A stretch of 64,000 nt of DNA from Planctomycetota bacterium (GTDB lineage Bacteria > Planctomycetota > Planctomycetia > Pirellulales > Pirellulaceae). Both the position numbers and the translations under genes were made by a program. The stretch's first letter is position 1; the number at the start of each line of letters is the position of its first letter. This document shows, piece by piece, positions 44,626-53,254 of the stretch. The stretch lies in the NCBI GenBank assembly GCA_963204915.1, contig CAUJHS010000117.1, forward strand, positions 1 through 64,000. The letters are read 5' to 3'. Under the pieces are notes generated by a model. That model ran no database searches, was not told the origin of the DNA, and was given only the letters and a program-made list of their open reading frames with translations.

Positions 44626-46074
44626 TTACGCCAGAATTTCTTGGACGACGCGTCCTTCTTCACCATTGAGCAACGCCCGTTCTTGCGGGCCTTGGCGGTA
44701 GATGAGCTTCTCGGGCGTCAGTCCGAACAGGTGCAACAGGGTGGCGTGGTAGTCATGGTGCGAGACGGGATCCAATACGGCTTTATGCCCAAAGTCATCG
44801 GTAGCGCCATGCACCAGTCCGCCGCGTAAGCCGCCCCCGGCGAGCCACATGCTAAAGCCGTACGTGTTGTGATCGCGACCGACCTTGTCCGGACCGACGT
44901 CGTTTTGAATCACCGGCAATCGGCCCATTTCGCCGCCCCAATGAACCAGCGTGGTCTCAAGCAAACCGCGGCGTTTGAGGTCTTTCACCAGTGCGGCCGA
45001 GGGACGATCGACCATCCGACAGGCGCGCGGCAACCCCGTGCGGATCGAACCGTGATGGTCCCAAGTTTGATTGCCGGTAAACACCTGTACAAAACGTACG
45101 CCTCGCTCGATCAACCGTCGCGCAATCAAACAGCGGGCGCCGTAGTCGGCGGTTTCCGGCTGATCTAAACCATATAGGCGGCGCGTTTCTTCGGTTTCGC
45201 CCGAAAGATCAAGCGCCTCATGCGCCGCGGTTTGCATGCGGGCCGCAAGCTGATAACTGGCGATTCGGGCCTGCAAGTCAAGTTCGCCCGCATGCGTCTC
45301 CGAATGTCGCTGATTCAAGTGCTCCAGGTAGCGTAGGTAGCTGGTTTGCGCGTCGCCGCGCAGGTGCGCGGGAGGGGTCAAGTTGAGAATTCTCGGCTCC
45401 GTGGGGCGCACCACGGTCCCTTGATACAACGAAGGCAGGTAACCGTTCGACCAGTTCTCAACGCCCAGCACCGGCAAGTTGCCTGGATCGGCCAGCGCTA
45501 CAAAGGCGGGCAAGTCCTGACTTTCTGTGCCCAGCCCAAACGTAACCCAACTGCCAAGCGAGGGTTGTCCGCCAAGAATGCGGCCTGTGTTCAACGCGCG
45601 GATCGACTGCCCGTGATTGTTCACATCGGTATGTGTGGAGCGGATCAAGCAAACATCGTCGGCCACTTCGCCCAAGTGCGGCACAAGTTCCGACAACTCC
45701 ATACCGCACTGGCCGTGCTTGCTGAATTTCCAAGGGCATCCCAGTAGTTTGGCGCTAGCTTGCGCGGCGTTATCGTACTTGATTTCGCCGGGAAACTTCT
45801 CGCCGTCGCGCTTTTGTAGTTCGGGTTTCGGATCGAACAAATCAAGATGGCTCGGCCCTCCTTGCATCCAGAGCGAGATCATGGCCGTGGCCCGGGGCGT
45901 CTTTTGCGGCGGTTTCGGCGTCAGGTCGAACGTTTCGGGCTGCAATTGAGGTTGCCGGGGCGCTGCGAGAAGCGATTCCTGCCGAAGCAGACAAGTCAAC
46001 GCAAGCGAACTGGCGCCCATAGCCGCCGAAGCCAGGAAATGACGCCGTGAGGAGAACTGGTGCATTGGTGACAT
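44626..46074 (-). CDS. DUF1501 protein (alkaline-phosphatase-superfamily-like), Tat-exported
   Basis: From the ATG at 46074 this is 482 aa. The N-terminus has a twin-arginine signal (SSRRHFLASAAMGASSLAL). The body has the DUF1501 pattern: LWMQGGPSHLDLFDPKP, DVCLIRSTHTDVNNHGQSI, LIERGVRFVQVFTGNQTWDH, TLVHWGGEMGR and GRDHNTYGFSMWLAGGG. It belongs to the sulfatase/phosphatase superfamily, and no enzyme activity is established. The PSD1 gene just upstream (52-nt gap) is its usual partner in planctomycetes. Met at 46065 is an alternative start. Confidence 0.9.
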   Translation of the reverse strand: MSPMHQFSSRRHFLASAAMGASSLALTCLLRQESLLAAPRQPQLQPETFDLTPKPPQKTPRATAMISLWMQGGPSHLDLFDPKPELQKRDGEKFPGEIKYDNAAQASAKLLGCPWKFSKHGQCGMELSELVPHLGEVADDVCLIRSTHTDVNNHGQSIRALNTGRILGGQPSLGSWVTFGLGTESQDLPAFVALADPGNLPVLGVENWSNGYLPSLYQGTVVRPTEPRILNLTPPAHLRGDAQTSYLRYLEHLNQRHSETHAGELDLQARIASYQLAARMQTAAHEALDLSGETEETRRLYGLDQPETADYGARCLIARRLIERGVRFVQVFTGNQTWDHHGSIRTGLPRACRMVDRPSAALVKDLKRRGLLETTLVHWGGEMGRLPVIQNDVGPDKVGRDHNTYGFSMWLAGGGLRGGLVHGATDDFGHKAVLDPVSHHDYHATLLHLFGLTPEKLIYRQGPQERALLNGEEGRVVQEILA

Positions 46075-46125
46075 AACGAAACTACGACCTGGAAGAACCA
46101 TCGTTAGCGCCGCGCGATGCAGTCG

Positions 46126-48816
46126 CTAGTCGATGTAAAGGAACTCATTGCAGCTCAATAACGCCTGGCACAAATTCGCCAGAGCGGCGGTCGCTGGCGT
46201 TCGAGGTTGCTCGTCTTTCTTGGCAGATTGGAGCGCGTCGGGATGCGCCGCATAGAAGGCTTGTTGCTCGTTCAGGAACGCCAATGCATGAAGTTGCTCA
46301 TCCTCGCGAGGCTCGCGCGCGAGAGTTTCCAACCATAAGCGACGAACTTGCGCCGTAGGCTCCTCGCCTGCTTCGCGCTCAAGACGCGCGGCCAGATGCC
46401 GAGCATGCTCCACCGCCATTTGCCCATTCATGAGCAAGAGGGCTTGTGGCGCTACGGTCGAACTGGCGCGAATTGTGCAATTGGGCGTCATCGTCGGCAA
46501 ATCAAAGGTTTCGAGTGTGGCCAAGGGGCGACTACGGCGAACTTGCACGTAAATACTGCGGCGGAACTCCTCGCCATGCATGGGAATGACCGCGCCGGGC
46601 CGGCCGGCGTCGAGGTTCTCGATGCCGATTACGTATTGTCCTACGGGATCGGCCATGACGGGGACTGCCGGCCCGTACGGCTTGCGGTTCAACACGCCAC
46701 TAACCGCCAAGACGCCGTCGCGCAGCGATTCGCCATCGAGCCGACGAACATTCATTCGACCTAATAACTTGTTTTCGCTATCGGCCGACTCAAGGTCGGA
46801 GCGGCGCTGCGACGACTGTCGATAGGCGGTCGACGTCATCATCAGGCGATGCAGATGCTTCAAACTCCACCCGTTGTGCATCAACTCGGCTGCAAGCCAG
46901 TCGAGCAACTCCGGATGCGTAGGTCGTTCGCCGAGGAGGCCAAAGTCACCTGGCGTAGCGACGAGCCCGCGACCAAAGTGATGCATCCACACCCGATTGA
47001 CGATCACGCGCGCCGTAAGCGGATGCCGGCCGCTGGTCAACCAGCGAGCGTAGGCTAAACGTCGGCCTGAAGTGGGCACGCTCGGATCATCCTCGGGAAC
47101 GGCGGCGGCATCACAGGCCAACACGGTGAGTTCCCCAGGCGACTGTGCAGGGCCGGGCTGCTCGTGATCGCCGCGAATAAACAGTGCGGTGGCGGGCGGT
47201 ACGGCATTGATCGGTTCGGTCAACGCTCGCACGAATTCTTCCGGCGGCTTACTCGCACGCACCTGGGCGGCGCGGTCGGCATAGGCTTTCAAGTCATTCG
47301 CCGCTTTCGAGTCGTACAGGTAGAGTGAACCCGCGGAAACATTGACGCTGGGGTGCTCTTTTAGCAACTGCTGCTGTTCTGGCGTGCGTTTGTCCGCCGG
47401 GGCTTCATAGGCTTCCCGCACTGCCTGGCGAATCTCCTCAGGCAGTTTGGCCAGTTCCTTCTCGAAGGTTTGGCGGATGTACTCGTCCTGCTTGACCTTA
47501 CGCTCTTTTTCAATCTCTTGGGCTTGCTCTTCGATTTCGTCGGCGCGGCGACGATCTTCGTCGGTATGCAGCGACACGCGACGCTGGGGCGGCGTTTTCC
47601 ACTGTTTCCAGTTCAGGGCCGGCTCAAAGATGGCGCGAAAGCGGTAGTAGTCAGCTTGCGGAATCGGATCATAACGATGGTCATGGCACTGCGCACAGCC
47701 GACCGTCAAACCCAATACGGACGTGGAGACGATTTCCAACGTTGAAGCGACCGTGTCGTTGCGGGCCACGGGTGCATCCGGGCCGCCAGCTGTGGTGCCG
47801 TCGGGCGCCATGCGCAAAAACCCCGTGGCGATGAGTTTATCGACTTCGTCGCTCGCCAGGTTCTTCGGTTCGCGGCCAAGCAGTTCGTCGCCAGCTAGTT
47901 GCTCGGTCAGGAACTGATCGAAGGGCTTATCTTCGTTGTGCGCGCGAATTACATAGTCGCGATAGCGCCAGGCGTCGGGACGTTCACGGTCTTCGTCGTT
48001 GTAACCTTCCGAGTCAGCGTACCCGGCTACATCGAGCCAATGCCGCCCCCACCGCTCGCCATAGTGCGGCGAGGCGAGCAAGCGATCAATCAGCCGCTCG
48101 AACGCGTCGGGGGCGGTGTCGTTCACAAACGCCGCAACATCTTCCGGAGACGGAGGAAGCCCCCACAAATCAAAATAAGCGCGACGTACAAGCGTGCGAG
48201 CGTCGGCTTCGGCCGAAAAGGAAAGTCCTTCCACTTCTAACCGCGCCAACAGAAACGCGTCGATGGGAGACTGTAATCGGGCGCCGTCATGAACGGCCGG
48301 AAGCGCGGGCCGCGCGATCGGCCGAAAAGACCAGAAGTTACGTTCTTCCTCCGTCAGGTAGATTTCTCCGTCCAGCGATTCCGGCTCCTCGCGAACGGTC
48401 GTCGCTCCTGCGGCAATCCATTGTTCGATGCGAGCCATTTCCTCGCCCGAGGGTCGATGTTTGACATCTTCCGGCGGCATTTCACCAGCTTGCAGGCGTT
48501 GAAGAAGCAAGCTTTCGGCCGGTTGACCCGGAAGCAGTGCAGCGCCTGAGTCGCCGCCGGAAATGAGAAACCGGCGCAAACGAACGTCGAGGCTTCCTTC
48601 TTTGCGGCCGTTTTCGCCGTGGCAGTGAAAGCAATGGGTTTTCAGCACGGGGCGCACGTCGCGCTCGAAACTGAGCGGCGCCTCTTGCCCTACACCCACA
48701 CGGCCGCCCAACAACAGGAGAACGCTCAACCAAGGTACGGTTCTTCTGATCCACAACAGCCGCTTGAGTTCAGCGGGCGCGATCGAACACTTGACCGAAG
48801 ACGGAGGTTGTCTCAT
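46126..48816 (-). CDS. PSD1/DUF1549-DUF1553 cytochrome-c-family protein
   Basis: From the ATG at 48816 this is 896 aa. A signal/anchor follows a basic stretch (VPWLSVLLLLGG). The N-terminal heme c site is CFHCH at about residue 60 (PSCyt1). DUF1549 (PSCyt2) follows with YFDLWGLPPSPEDV and a second site CAQCH. A coiled Glu/Arg region is inserted, and DUF1553 (PSD1) ends the protein with RVIVNRVWMHHFGRGLV and MMTSTAYRQSS. Two hemes are predicted, so electron transfer in the periplasm is likely; substrate unknown. In-frame codons upstream to 49056 look non-coding. Confidence 0.9.
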   Translation of the reverse strand: MRQPPSSVKCSIAPAELKRLLWIRRTVPWLSVLLLLGGRVGVGQEAPLSFERDVRPVLKTHCFHCHGENGRKEGSLDVRLRRFLISGGDSGAALLPGQPAESLLLQRLQAGEMPPEDVKHRPSGEEMARIEQWIAAGATTVREEPESLDGEIYLTEEERNFWSFRPIARPALPAVHDGARLQSPIDAFLLARLEVEGLSFSAEADARTLVRRAYFDLWGLPPSPEDVAAFVNDTAPDAFERLIDRLLASPHYGERWGRHWLDVAGYADSEGYNDEDRERPDAWRYRDYVIRAHNEDKPFDQFLTEQLAGDELLGREPKNLASDEVDKLIATGFLRMAPDGTTAGGPDAPVARNDTVASTLEIVSTSVLGLTVGCAQCHDHRYDPIPQADYYRFRAIFEPALNWKQWKTPPQRRVSLHTDEDRRRADEIEEQAQEIEKERKVKQDEYIRQTFEKELAKLPEEIRQAVREAYEAPADKRTPEQQQLLKEHPSVNVSAGSLYLYDSKAANDLKAYADRAAQVRASKPPEEFVRALTEPINAVPPATALFIRGDHEQPGPAQSPGELTVLACDAAAVPEDDPSVPTSGRRLAYARWLTSGRHPLTARVIVNRVWMHHFGRGLVATPGDFGLLGERPTHPELLDWLAAELMHNGWSLKHLHRLMMTSTAYRQSSQRRSDLESADSENKLLGRMNVRRLDGESLRDGVLAVSGVLNRKPYGPAVPVMADPVGQYVIGIENLDAGRPGAVIPMHGEEFRRSIYVQVRRSRPLATLETFDLPTMTPNCTIRASSTVAPQALLLMNGQMAVEHARHLAARLEREAGEEPTAQVRRLWLETLAREPREDEQLHALAFLNEQQAFYAAHPDALQSAKKDEQPRTPATAALANLCQALLSCNEFLYID

Positions 48817-48997
48817 GGGGCGCCGGCCGTGGTAAAAGGCGGGAAATGACCTTGCGAGGCGAAGGAGGGCGGTTTGAAGGCGTGAGAGGACCTCTGCAAC
48901 AGTTGGCAGATGGGCCTCCACAAGCGTGAGGCAGGACCGCCCCAAGTTTAACGGGAGGGCGTAGAACAAATCAAGAACGGCTTGCGCAAGAGACGGT

Positions 48998-49408
48998 TTA
49001 TGTTGGCTCGTCGATTTCCAGCCGGATCCCGCCCAGGATGCCGCCCGGGTTTTCAAGCGACTCGATTTTGATGCTCAGAGTGTTATGGAGGGCTAGGTGA
49101 GAGGTGATGTCGGCACGGAACGACCCCTCGCCAACTCTGGTCGTTCCTAAGGTTGCGCCATTGAGCAATAACTCTCCGAACGATTCAACTCCCTCGACCA
49201 CCAGATATACGCGATGTTCGTGATCCAGGCCGGTCGGGCAATTGAAGCGGCGAAGGAAGCGCACTTGTCCGCGAAAGTCGGCGCCAAGCGACTGGCTCCA
49301 GTCGGCAGGCAGGATCGCACGTCCCGGCTGCGGCAGCGGGCGATGGTCATCAGCAACGCGAGCGAGCGGTTCATACTCCCAAGGTCCGTGCAATCGAATG
49401 ACGTGCAT
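48998..49408 (-). CDS. Stand-alone GH2-like sugar-binding (jelly-roll) domain protein
   Basis: This 136-aa protein resembles the galactose-binding-like N-terminal domain of family 2 glycoside hydrolases: IRLHGPWEYEPL, VRFLRRFNCP, HRVYLVVEGVESFGELLLNG and FRADITSHLALHNTLSIKIE. No signal peptide and no catalytic barrel are present, and the neighbours are not glycosidases. It may bind a glycan or protein in the cytoplasm, or be the remnant of a larger enzyme, though the frame is intact. Confidence 0.65.
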   Translation of the reverse strand: MHVIRLHGPWEYEPLARVADDHRPLPQPGRAILPADWSQSLGADFRGQVRFLRRFNCPTGLDHEHRVYLVVEGVESFGELLLNGATLGTTRVGEGSFRADITSHLALHNTLSIKIESLENPGGILGGIRLEIDEPT

Positions 49409-49513
49409 TAGCCCTCCCCACCGTCCGAACCCCCGGCACGGGCGAAAGACCCGGACGCGAGGAAACGCCGCCCTTGCGCCCGTGTTCGCTTGTAAGTTGT
49501 GTTCGCTTGCACG

Positions 49514-50374
49514 TTAAAGTTCGTTGTAATCCAGCGCGAAGGTGTCGCCGCCCGTCATATCGCCGGAACGGAAACCCTTGGTAAACCAACGAACGCGCTG
49601 TTCCGAGGTGCCATGCGTAAACGACTCCGGCGCCACGACGCCACGACTTTGGCGTTGAAGTCGGTCGTCGCCGATAGCGCTGGCCGCGTTCAAGGCTTCT
49701 TCAATGTCGCCTTCCTCGAGGATTTGCCAGTTCTTTTGCGCATGGTGGGCCCAAACTCCCGCGAAGTAGTCGGCTTGGAGTTCGAGCCGCACCGACATTT
49801 GATTGCCTTCTTCTTGGCCTAAACGCGACCGCATCGAATGGACCTTGTCGCTAATGCCCAGCAGATTTTGCACATGATGACCGACCTCATGTGCAATCAC
49901 ATACGCTTGAGCGAAATCGCCCGGGGCGTTGAGTTGGCTTTTCATGTCCTCGTAGAAGGCTAGGTCGATGTACACTTTCTCATCGCCAGGGCAGTAGAAC
50001 GGGCCAACCGCCGCTTGCTGAAAACCGCAAGCCGACTCGACCGCGTCGCGGAACAGCACCAAGTTTGGCTCGCGGTAAGTCTCGCCATGCCGTCGAAACA
50101 ACTCCGCCCACACTTCTTCGGTGTCGGCAAGCACCACGGAAACAAACTGCGACATTTCATCATTGGCGGCCGGGCCTGCGGGCGTTTCGACAGGACCGCC
50201 GCCTTGTTGTTGCATCTCGTTCAACACAACGGAAGGATCGGCGCCCATGAACATCGCGATGAGCAGCACGATCAAACCCGCCGCGCCGCCGCCAACTCCG
50301 ACGCCTACGCCAACGGGCGACATATGCCGTCGATCTTCGATGTTGTCGCTTCCGCGTCGACCTTTCCAGCGCAT
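49514..50374 (-). CDS. YpfJ-family neutral zinc metallopeptidase
   Basis: From the ATG at 50374, with AGGAGA about 8 nt upstream, this is 286 aa. A short basic start is followed by a membrane anchor at about 27-44 (GAAGLIVLLIAMFMG). The catalytic zinc motif is IAHEVGHHVQNLLG at about residue 160, with QADYFAGVWAHH supplying a later ligand. The C-terminal VAPESFTHGTSEQRVRWFTKGF is typical of the family. It should face the periplasm; substrates are not known. Confidence 0.9.
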   Translation of the reverse strand: MRWKGRRGSDNIEDRRHMSPVGVGVGVGGGAAGLIVLLIAMFMGADPSVVLNEMQQQGGGPVETPAGPAANDEMSQFVSVVLADTEEVWAELFRRHGETYREPNLVLFRDAVESACGFQQAAVGPFYCPGDEKVYIDLAFYEDMKSQLNAPGDFAQAYVIAHEVGHHVQNLLGISDKVHSMRSRLGQEEGNQMSVRLELQADYFAGVWAHHAQKNWQILEEGDIEEALNAASAIGDDRLQRQSRGVVAPESFTHGTSEQRVRWFTKGFRSGDMTGGDTFALDYNEL

Positions 50375-50723
50375 GGGCAATCTCCTGTCGCGTGTAAATT
50401 TCGTGAATTCAGTAGGTTCGTGGAGCTTGCTTGGGGTCGCTCCAACGTTCTTTCGTAAACCGCCAAGCGATGCCGGATGGGCCTACCTGACGGTCAGCCC
50501 GTAGCAGTGCCGTTTTGCGTGACGGTAAAGGATCTGATCATGCCGATGCGGCGCCATGCTTCGTGACGTCGCGAGGGATTCCCTGGTTCATGTAGCTGGG
50601 TTGCTTCAATCGGGCGCCGTCGCTCGGATTATAGCAAACGGCGGACCATCGGCGACGCGGTCCCTTTTCTTTGGGCGCCGCGCAGGATATTCTGGTCACG
50701 CATCCGCCAAACCCAGGAGCCTT
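50375..50723. other. Divergent intergenic region before the DUF485/symporter operon
   Basis: This 349-base gap separates the metallopeptidase gene from the DUF485 gene. The in-frame codons of the DUF485 gene that reach back to 50556 are Arg/Ser-rich and unlikely to be translated. No clear promoter hexamers were found. Confidence 0.4.
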
Positions 50724-50966
50724 ATGTCCACACGCGATCGCACGCTTGGTTTGTTTCTTTTCGGGATTTACTTGCTGCTGTACGGCGGTTTCGTGCTGCT
50801 GAATGCATTTGCGCCCGAGATCATGGACGCCACGCCACTGGCCGGAGTAAATCTTGCCGTGTGGTATGGTTTTGGATTAATCGTAGCCGCGCTGGTGTTG
50901 GCGTTGATCTATGGTTGGTTCGGAACGGGGCTACGCTCCTCCCAATCCCAGGAGGAGCGCACGTGA
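50724..50966 (+). CDS. DUF485 membrane protein (YjcH-like), symporter partner
   Basis: From the ATG at 50724, with AGGAG 5 nt upstream, this is 80 aa. Two membrane helices are evident (LGLFLFGIYLLLYGGFVLLNAF and NLAVWYGFGLIVAALVLALIYGWF). Genes of this family sit directly before acetate/cation symporter genes (yjcH-actP). Here the stop overlaps the GTG of the symporter by 4 nt (GTGA), which implies translational coupling. Confidence 0.88.
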   Translation: MSTRDRTLGLFLFGIYLLLYGGFVLLNAFAPEIMDATPLAGVNLAVWYGFGLIVAALVLALIYGWFGTGLRSSQSQEERT

Positions 50967-52945
50967 TTTACGAACCCTCCTTCGTTGCCGTGGCCGTGTT
51001 CTTCGTGTTTGTGGGCATCACCCTGGGACTGAGCTTTTACCTGGGAGGCCGCGCGAAGTCGTCGGCGGGATATTTCGCGGCCCACGGTCAAATCCCTTGG
51101 GCGGTGAACGGCGTCGCCTTTGCCGGCGATTATCTTTCCGCAGCGTCGTTTCTGGGTATTTGCGGAATGATCGCCTTTTACGGGTACGATGGGTTTCTTT
51201 ACTCCATCGGGTATCTGGCGGGGTGGATTGTTGCGCTGTTTGTCGTGGCGGAACCGATGAAACGGCTTGGCAAGTTCACCTTTGCCGACGCTTTGAACTC
51301 TCGCTTTCAATCACGCGGCATCCAGCTCGCCGCGGGCATTAGCACACTCGCGGTCAGCGTGTTTTATCTCATCCCGCAAATGGTCGGGGCGGGAGTGCTC
51401 ATCCAACCGCTGTTGGGCTTCAGCCATACACAAGGCGTGGTGCTCGTGGGCGCCACCGTGATTGTGATTGTCGTCACCGCCGGTATGGTCTCGACCACGT
51501 GGGTGCAGTTCCTGAAGGGTTCACTCCTGGTGGTGTTCAGCGCGGTGCTGGCGCTCATGATCTTGTCGCGCGGGTTCACGGTGCAAGAAGGCGGCGTCGA
51601 CGGTTACAAATTCCGCACGCTGGGCCCCTTTCCGAAAGAATCGTTCGAGTCGGAATTGACGCAATCGCCCAAGTTGCGAGGCGTCACCGTTTTGCCTCCG
51701 GAGGGCGACTGGGCCGAAGAAGCCGTTCCCTTCCTTCGCACGCGCGAGGAAACAACGGGGGAACTGACGGTCTGGCGCAAAGACATGCTGACGCCCGATA
51801 TGGTGATCCTGCGGGAAGCCCAAACGGTGACAAAAACAACGGCTGGCAAAACGTTGGTCAATGGTCAACCGAAAGGAGACGAGAAAGGCGAGCCCGAACT
51901 TCATCCGGTCGGTCACGTCAGTCAACTTCCGGAAGGAAAAACCGAAACAGGATCGCTTGGTCCCCTGGAGTTTTTCAGCACCTTGCAACGCAGCGAAGTG
52001 GTGTTGTGGGAGAAATTTTCGCGGCCCATTACGGAAGCGAATGGCGATGTAACCACGGTCTACTTTCAAAAACCGACGGCCGGCAGCCAGGTGTTGCGCC
52101 CTGGCGAACACCCAGCGTTCCGCAGCATTCGCGGCGAGCGGTTTGTCGACAAGCTGAACTTCTTGTCGCTCATGCTAGCGCTGTTTTGCGGAACCGCCTC
52201 CTTGCCGCATATTCTCATTCGTTACTACACGGTCAAAGATGAGTTAAGCGCAAGAAAAAGCACGATTGTGGGCATCGCCAGCATTGGCTTTTTTTACGTT
52301 TTGACGCTTTACATGGGCCTAGGCGCCATGACCAGCGGGGCCTTGGACGTGACCGACGACAATATGTCGGCTCCGCTGCTAGCCAAAAGCATGAATGAGT
52401 GGCTGTTTGCGGTCATTTGCGCGATTGCCTTCACGACAGTGTTGGGAACGGTCAGCGGACTGATCCTGGCGTCGGCTGGCGCCGTGGCGCACGATTTGTT
52501 GCGCAATGTGCTGCGGATCGAAATGACCGATCACGAACAAGTGCGCATCGCCAAGATCACGTCGGTCTTGGTTGGCGCTATCGCCATTGTGCTGGGCATT
52601 CTGTTCGAAGGGATGAACGTGAGCTTCCTCGTCGGCTGGGCCTTTAGCGTGGCGGCCTCCGCCAACCTGCCGTCGCTGGTGATGCTGTTGTTTTGGCGAG
52701 GCACAACGCATCAAGGCATTATCGCCGCTGTGGTGGTAGGCATGACCAGCTCGCTGGCGTGGATTCTGCTCAGCGGCGACACTTACCTGAACATTTATGG
52801 TTTGCCTCGCGATGCGTCGCCTCTGCCGTTCAACCAGCCCGGTATTGTGACGATCCCGCTCGGCTTTCTTACGCTCATCGTCGTATCGCTCATGACGCGC
52901 CGTCGCGACCCCTATCCAAGTGTTAACGACAAGGCCGCCTCTTAA
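50963..52945 (+). CDS. Cation/acetate-type sodium:solute symporter (ActP-like) with insertion
   Basis: From the GTG at 50963, with AGGAGG about 8 nt upstream, this is 660 aa, about 110 longer than E. coli ActP. The N-terminal helices have FYLGGRAKSSAGYFAAHG, GDYLSAASFLGICGMIAFYG and the ADALNSRFQSRGIQLAAG loop. Residues about 206-390 are a hydrophilic insert (GVDGYKFRTLGPFPKESFE to HPAFRSIRGERF). After it comes LFCGTASLPHILIRYYTVKD and the remaining helices. It should import acetate or a similar monocarboxylate with Na+. Coupled to the DUF485 gene. Confidence 0.88.
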   Translation: MIYEPSFVAVAVFFVFVGITLGLSFYLGGRAKSSAGYFAAHGQIPWAVNGVAFAGDYLSAASFLGICGMIAFYGYDGFLYSIGYLAGWIVALFVVAEPMKRLGKFTFADALNSRFQSRGIQLAAGISTLAVSVFYLIPQMVGAGVLIQPLLGFSHTQGVVLVGATVIVIVVTAGMVSTTWVQFLKGSLLVVFSAVLALMILSRGFTVQEGGVDGYKFRTLGPFPKESFESELTQSPKLRGVTVLPPEGDWAEEAVPFLRTREETTGELTVWRKDMLTPDMVILREAQTVTKTTAGKTLVNGQPKGDEKGEPELHPVGHVSQLPEGKTETGSLGPLEFFSTLQRSEVVLWEKFSRPITEANGDVTTVYFQKPTAGSQVLRPGEHPAFRSIRGERFVDKLNFLSLMLALFCGTASLPHILIRYYTVKDELSARKSTIVGIASIGFFYVLTLYMGLGAMTSGALDVTDDNMSAPLLAKSMNEWLFAVICAIAFTTVLGTVSGLILASAGAVAHDLLRNVLRIEMTDHEQVRIAKITSVLVGAIAIVLGILFEGMNVSFLVGWAFSVAASANLPSLVMLLFWRGTTHQGIIAAVVVGMTSSLAWILLSGDTYLNIYGLPRDASPLPFNQPGIVTIPLGFLTLIVVSLMTRRRDPYPSVNDKAAS

Positions 52946-53033
52946 TGCGATTGGCCGAGGCCGCGGCGCGAAAATCATTCGCGCAAGATTACGCAATGCG
53001 CACGGTGTTGCTGCACCGAGCGTTCGTTGCAAC

Positions 53034-53060
53034 AACGGACAGTGGCGATATCTGTCCGTT
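53034..53060. terminator. Perfect 9-bp hairpin after the symporter gene
   Basis: AACGGACAG (53034-53042) pairs with CTGTCCGTT (53052-53060) around a 9-base loop, about 90 bases after the symporter stop. No T-run follows, so a terminator role is plausible but not proven. Confidence 0.4.
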
Positions 53061-53080
53061 AGAGCCTATTGCCTTGAGGA

Positions 53081-53192
53081 TGATGACTACTTCAGTGTGG
53101 TCCACTCGCTACGCGAGTAATTTTCGGCACTCGCGGAGCGATGGCGCCACATTGGTGGCGTCACACCTGCGTGAAACACGCTACGCGCTCTA
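53081..53192. repeat. Dispersed repeat, copy 2 (long form)
   Basis: Shares almost all of the 79 bases at 34762-34840, in the same orientation. It carries an extra 26 bases after the first CACTCGC, containing the palindrome ACTCGC-TAC-GCGAGT, after which CACTCGC is repeated. Six further bases (CTACGC) are inserted near the end. It lies between convergent genes. It resembles a REP/MITE-type non-coding element; no transposase is nearby. Confidence 0.8.
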
Positions 53193-53254
53193 GTCAACGG
53201 TAAGCATACGGCGAACGATAGCACGCCGCCGCAGGGGGAAACGCTTTCGGACCA

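Noticed and set aside
50861..50962. Upstream extension of the symporter to an ATG at 50861
   Set aside because: It overlaps the DUF485 coding region in another frame; the GTG at 50963 has a strong SD and the usual 4-nt overlap.
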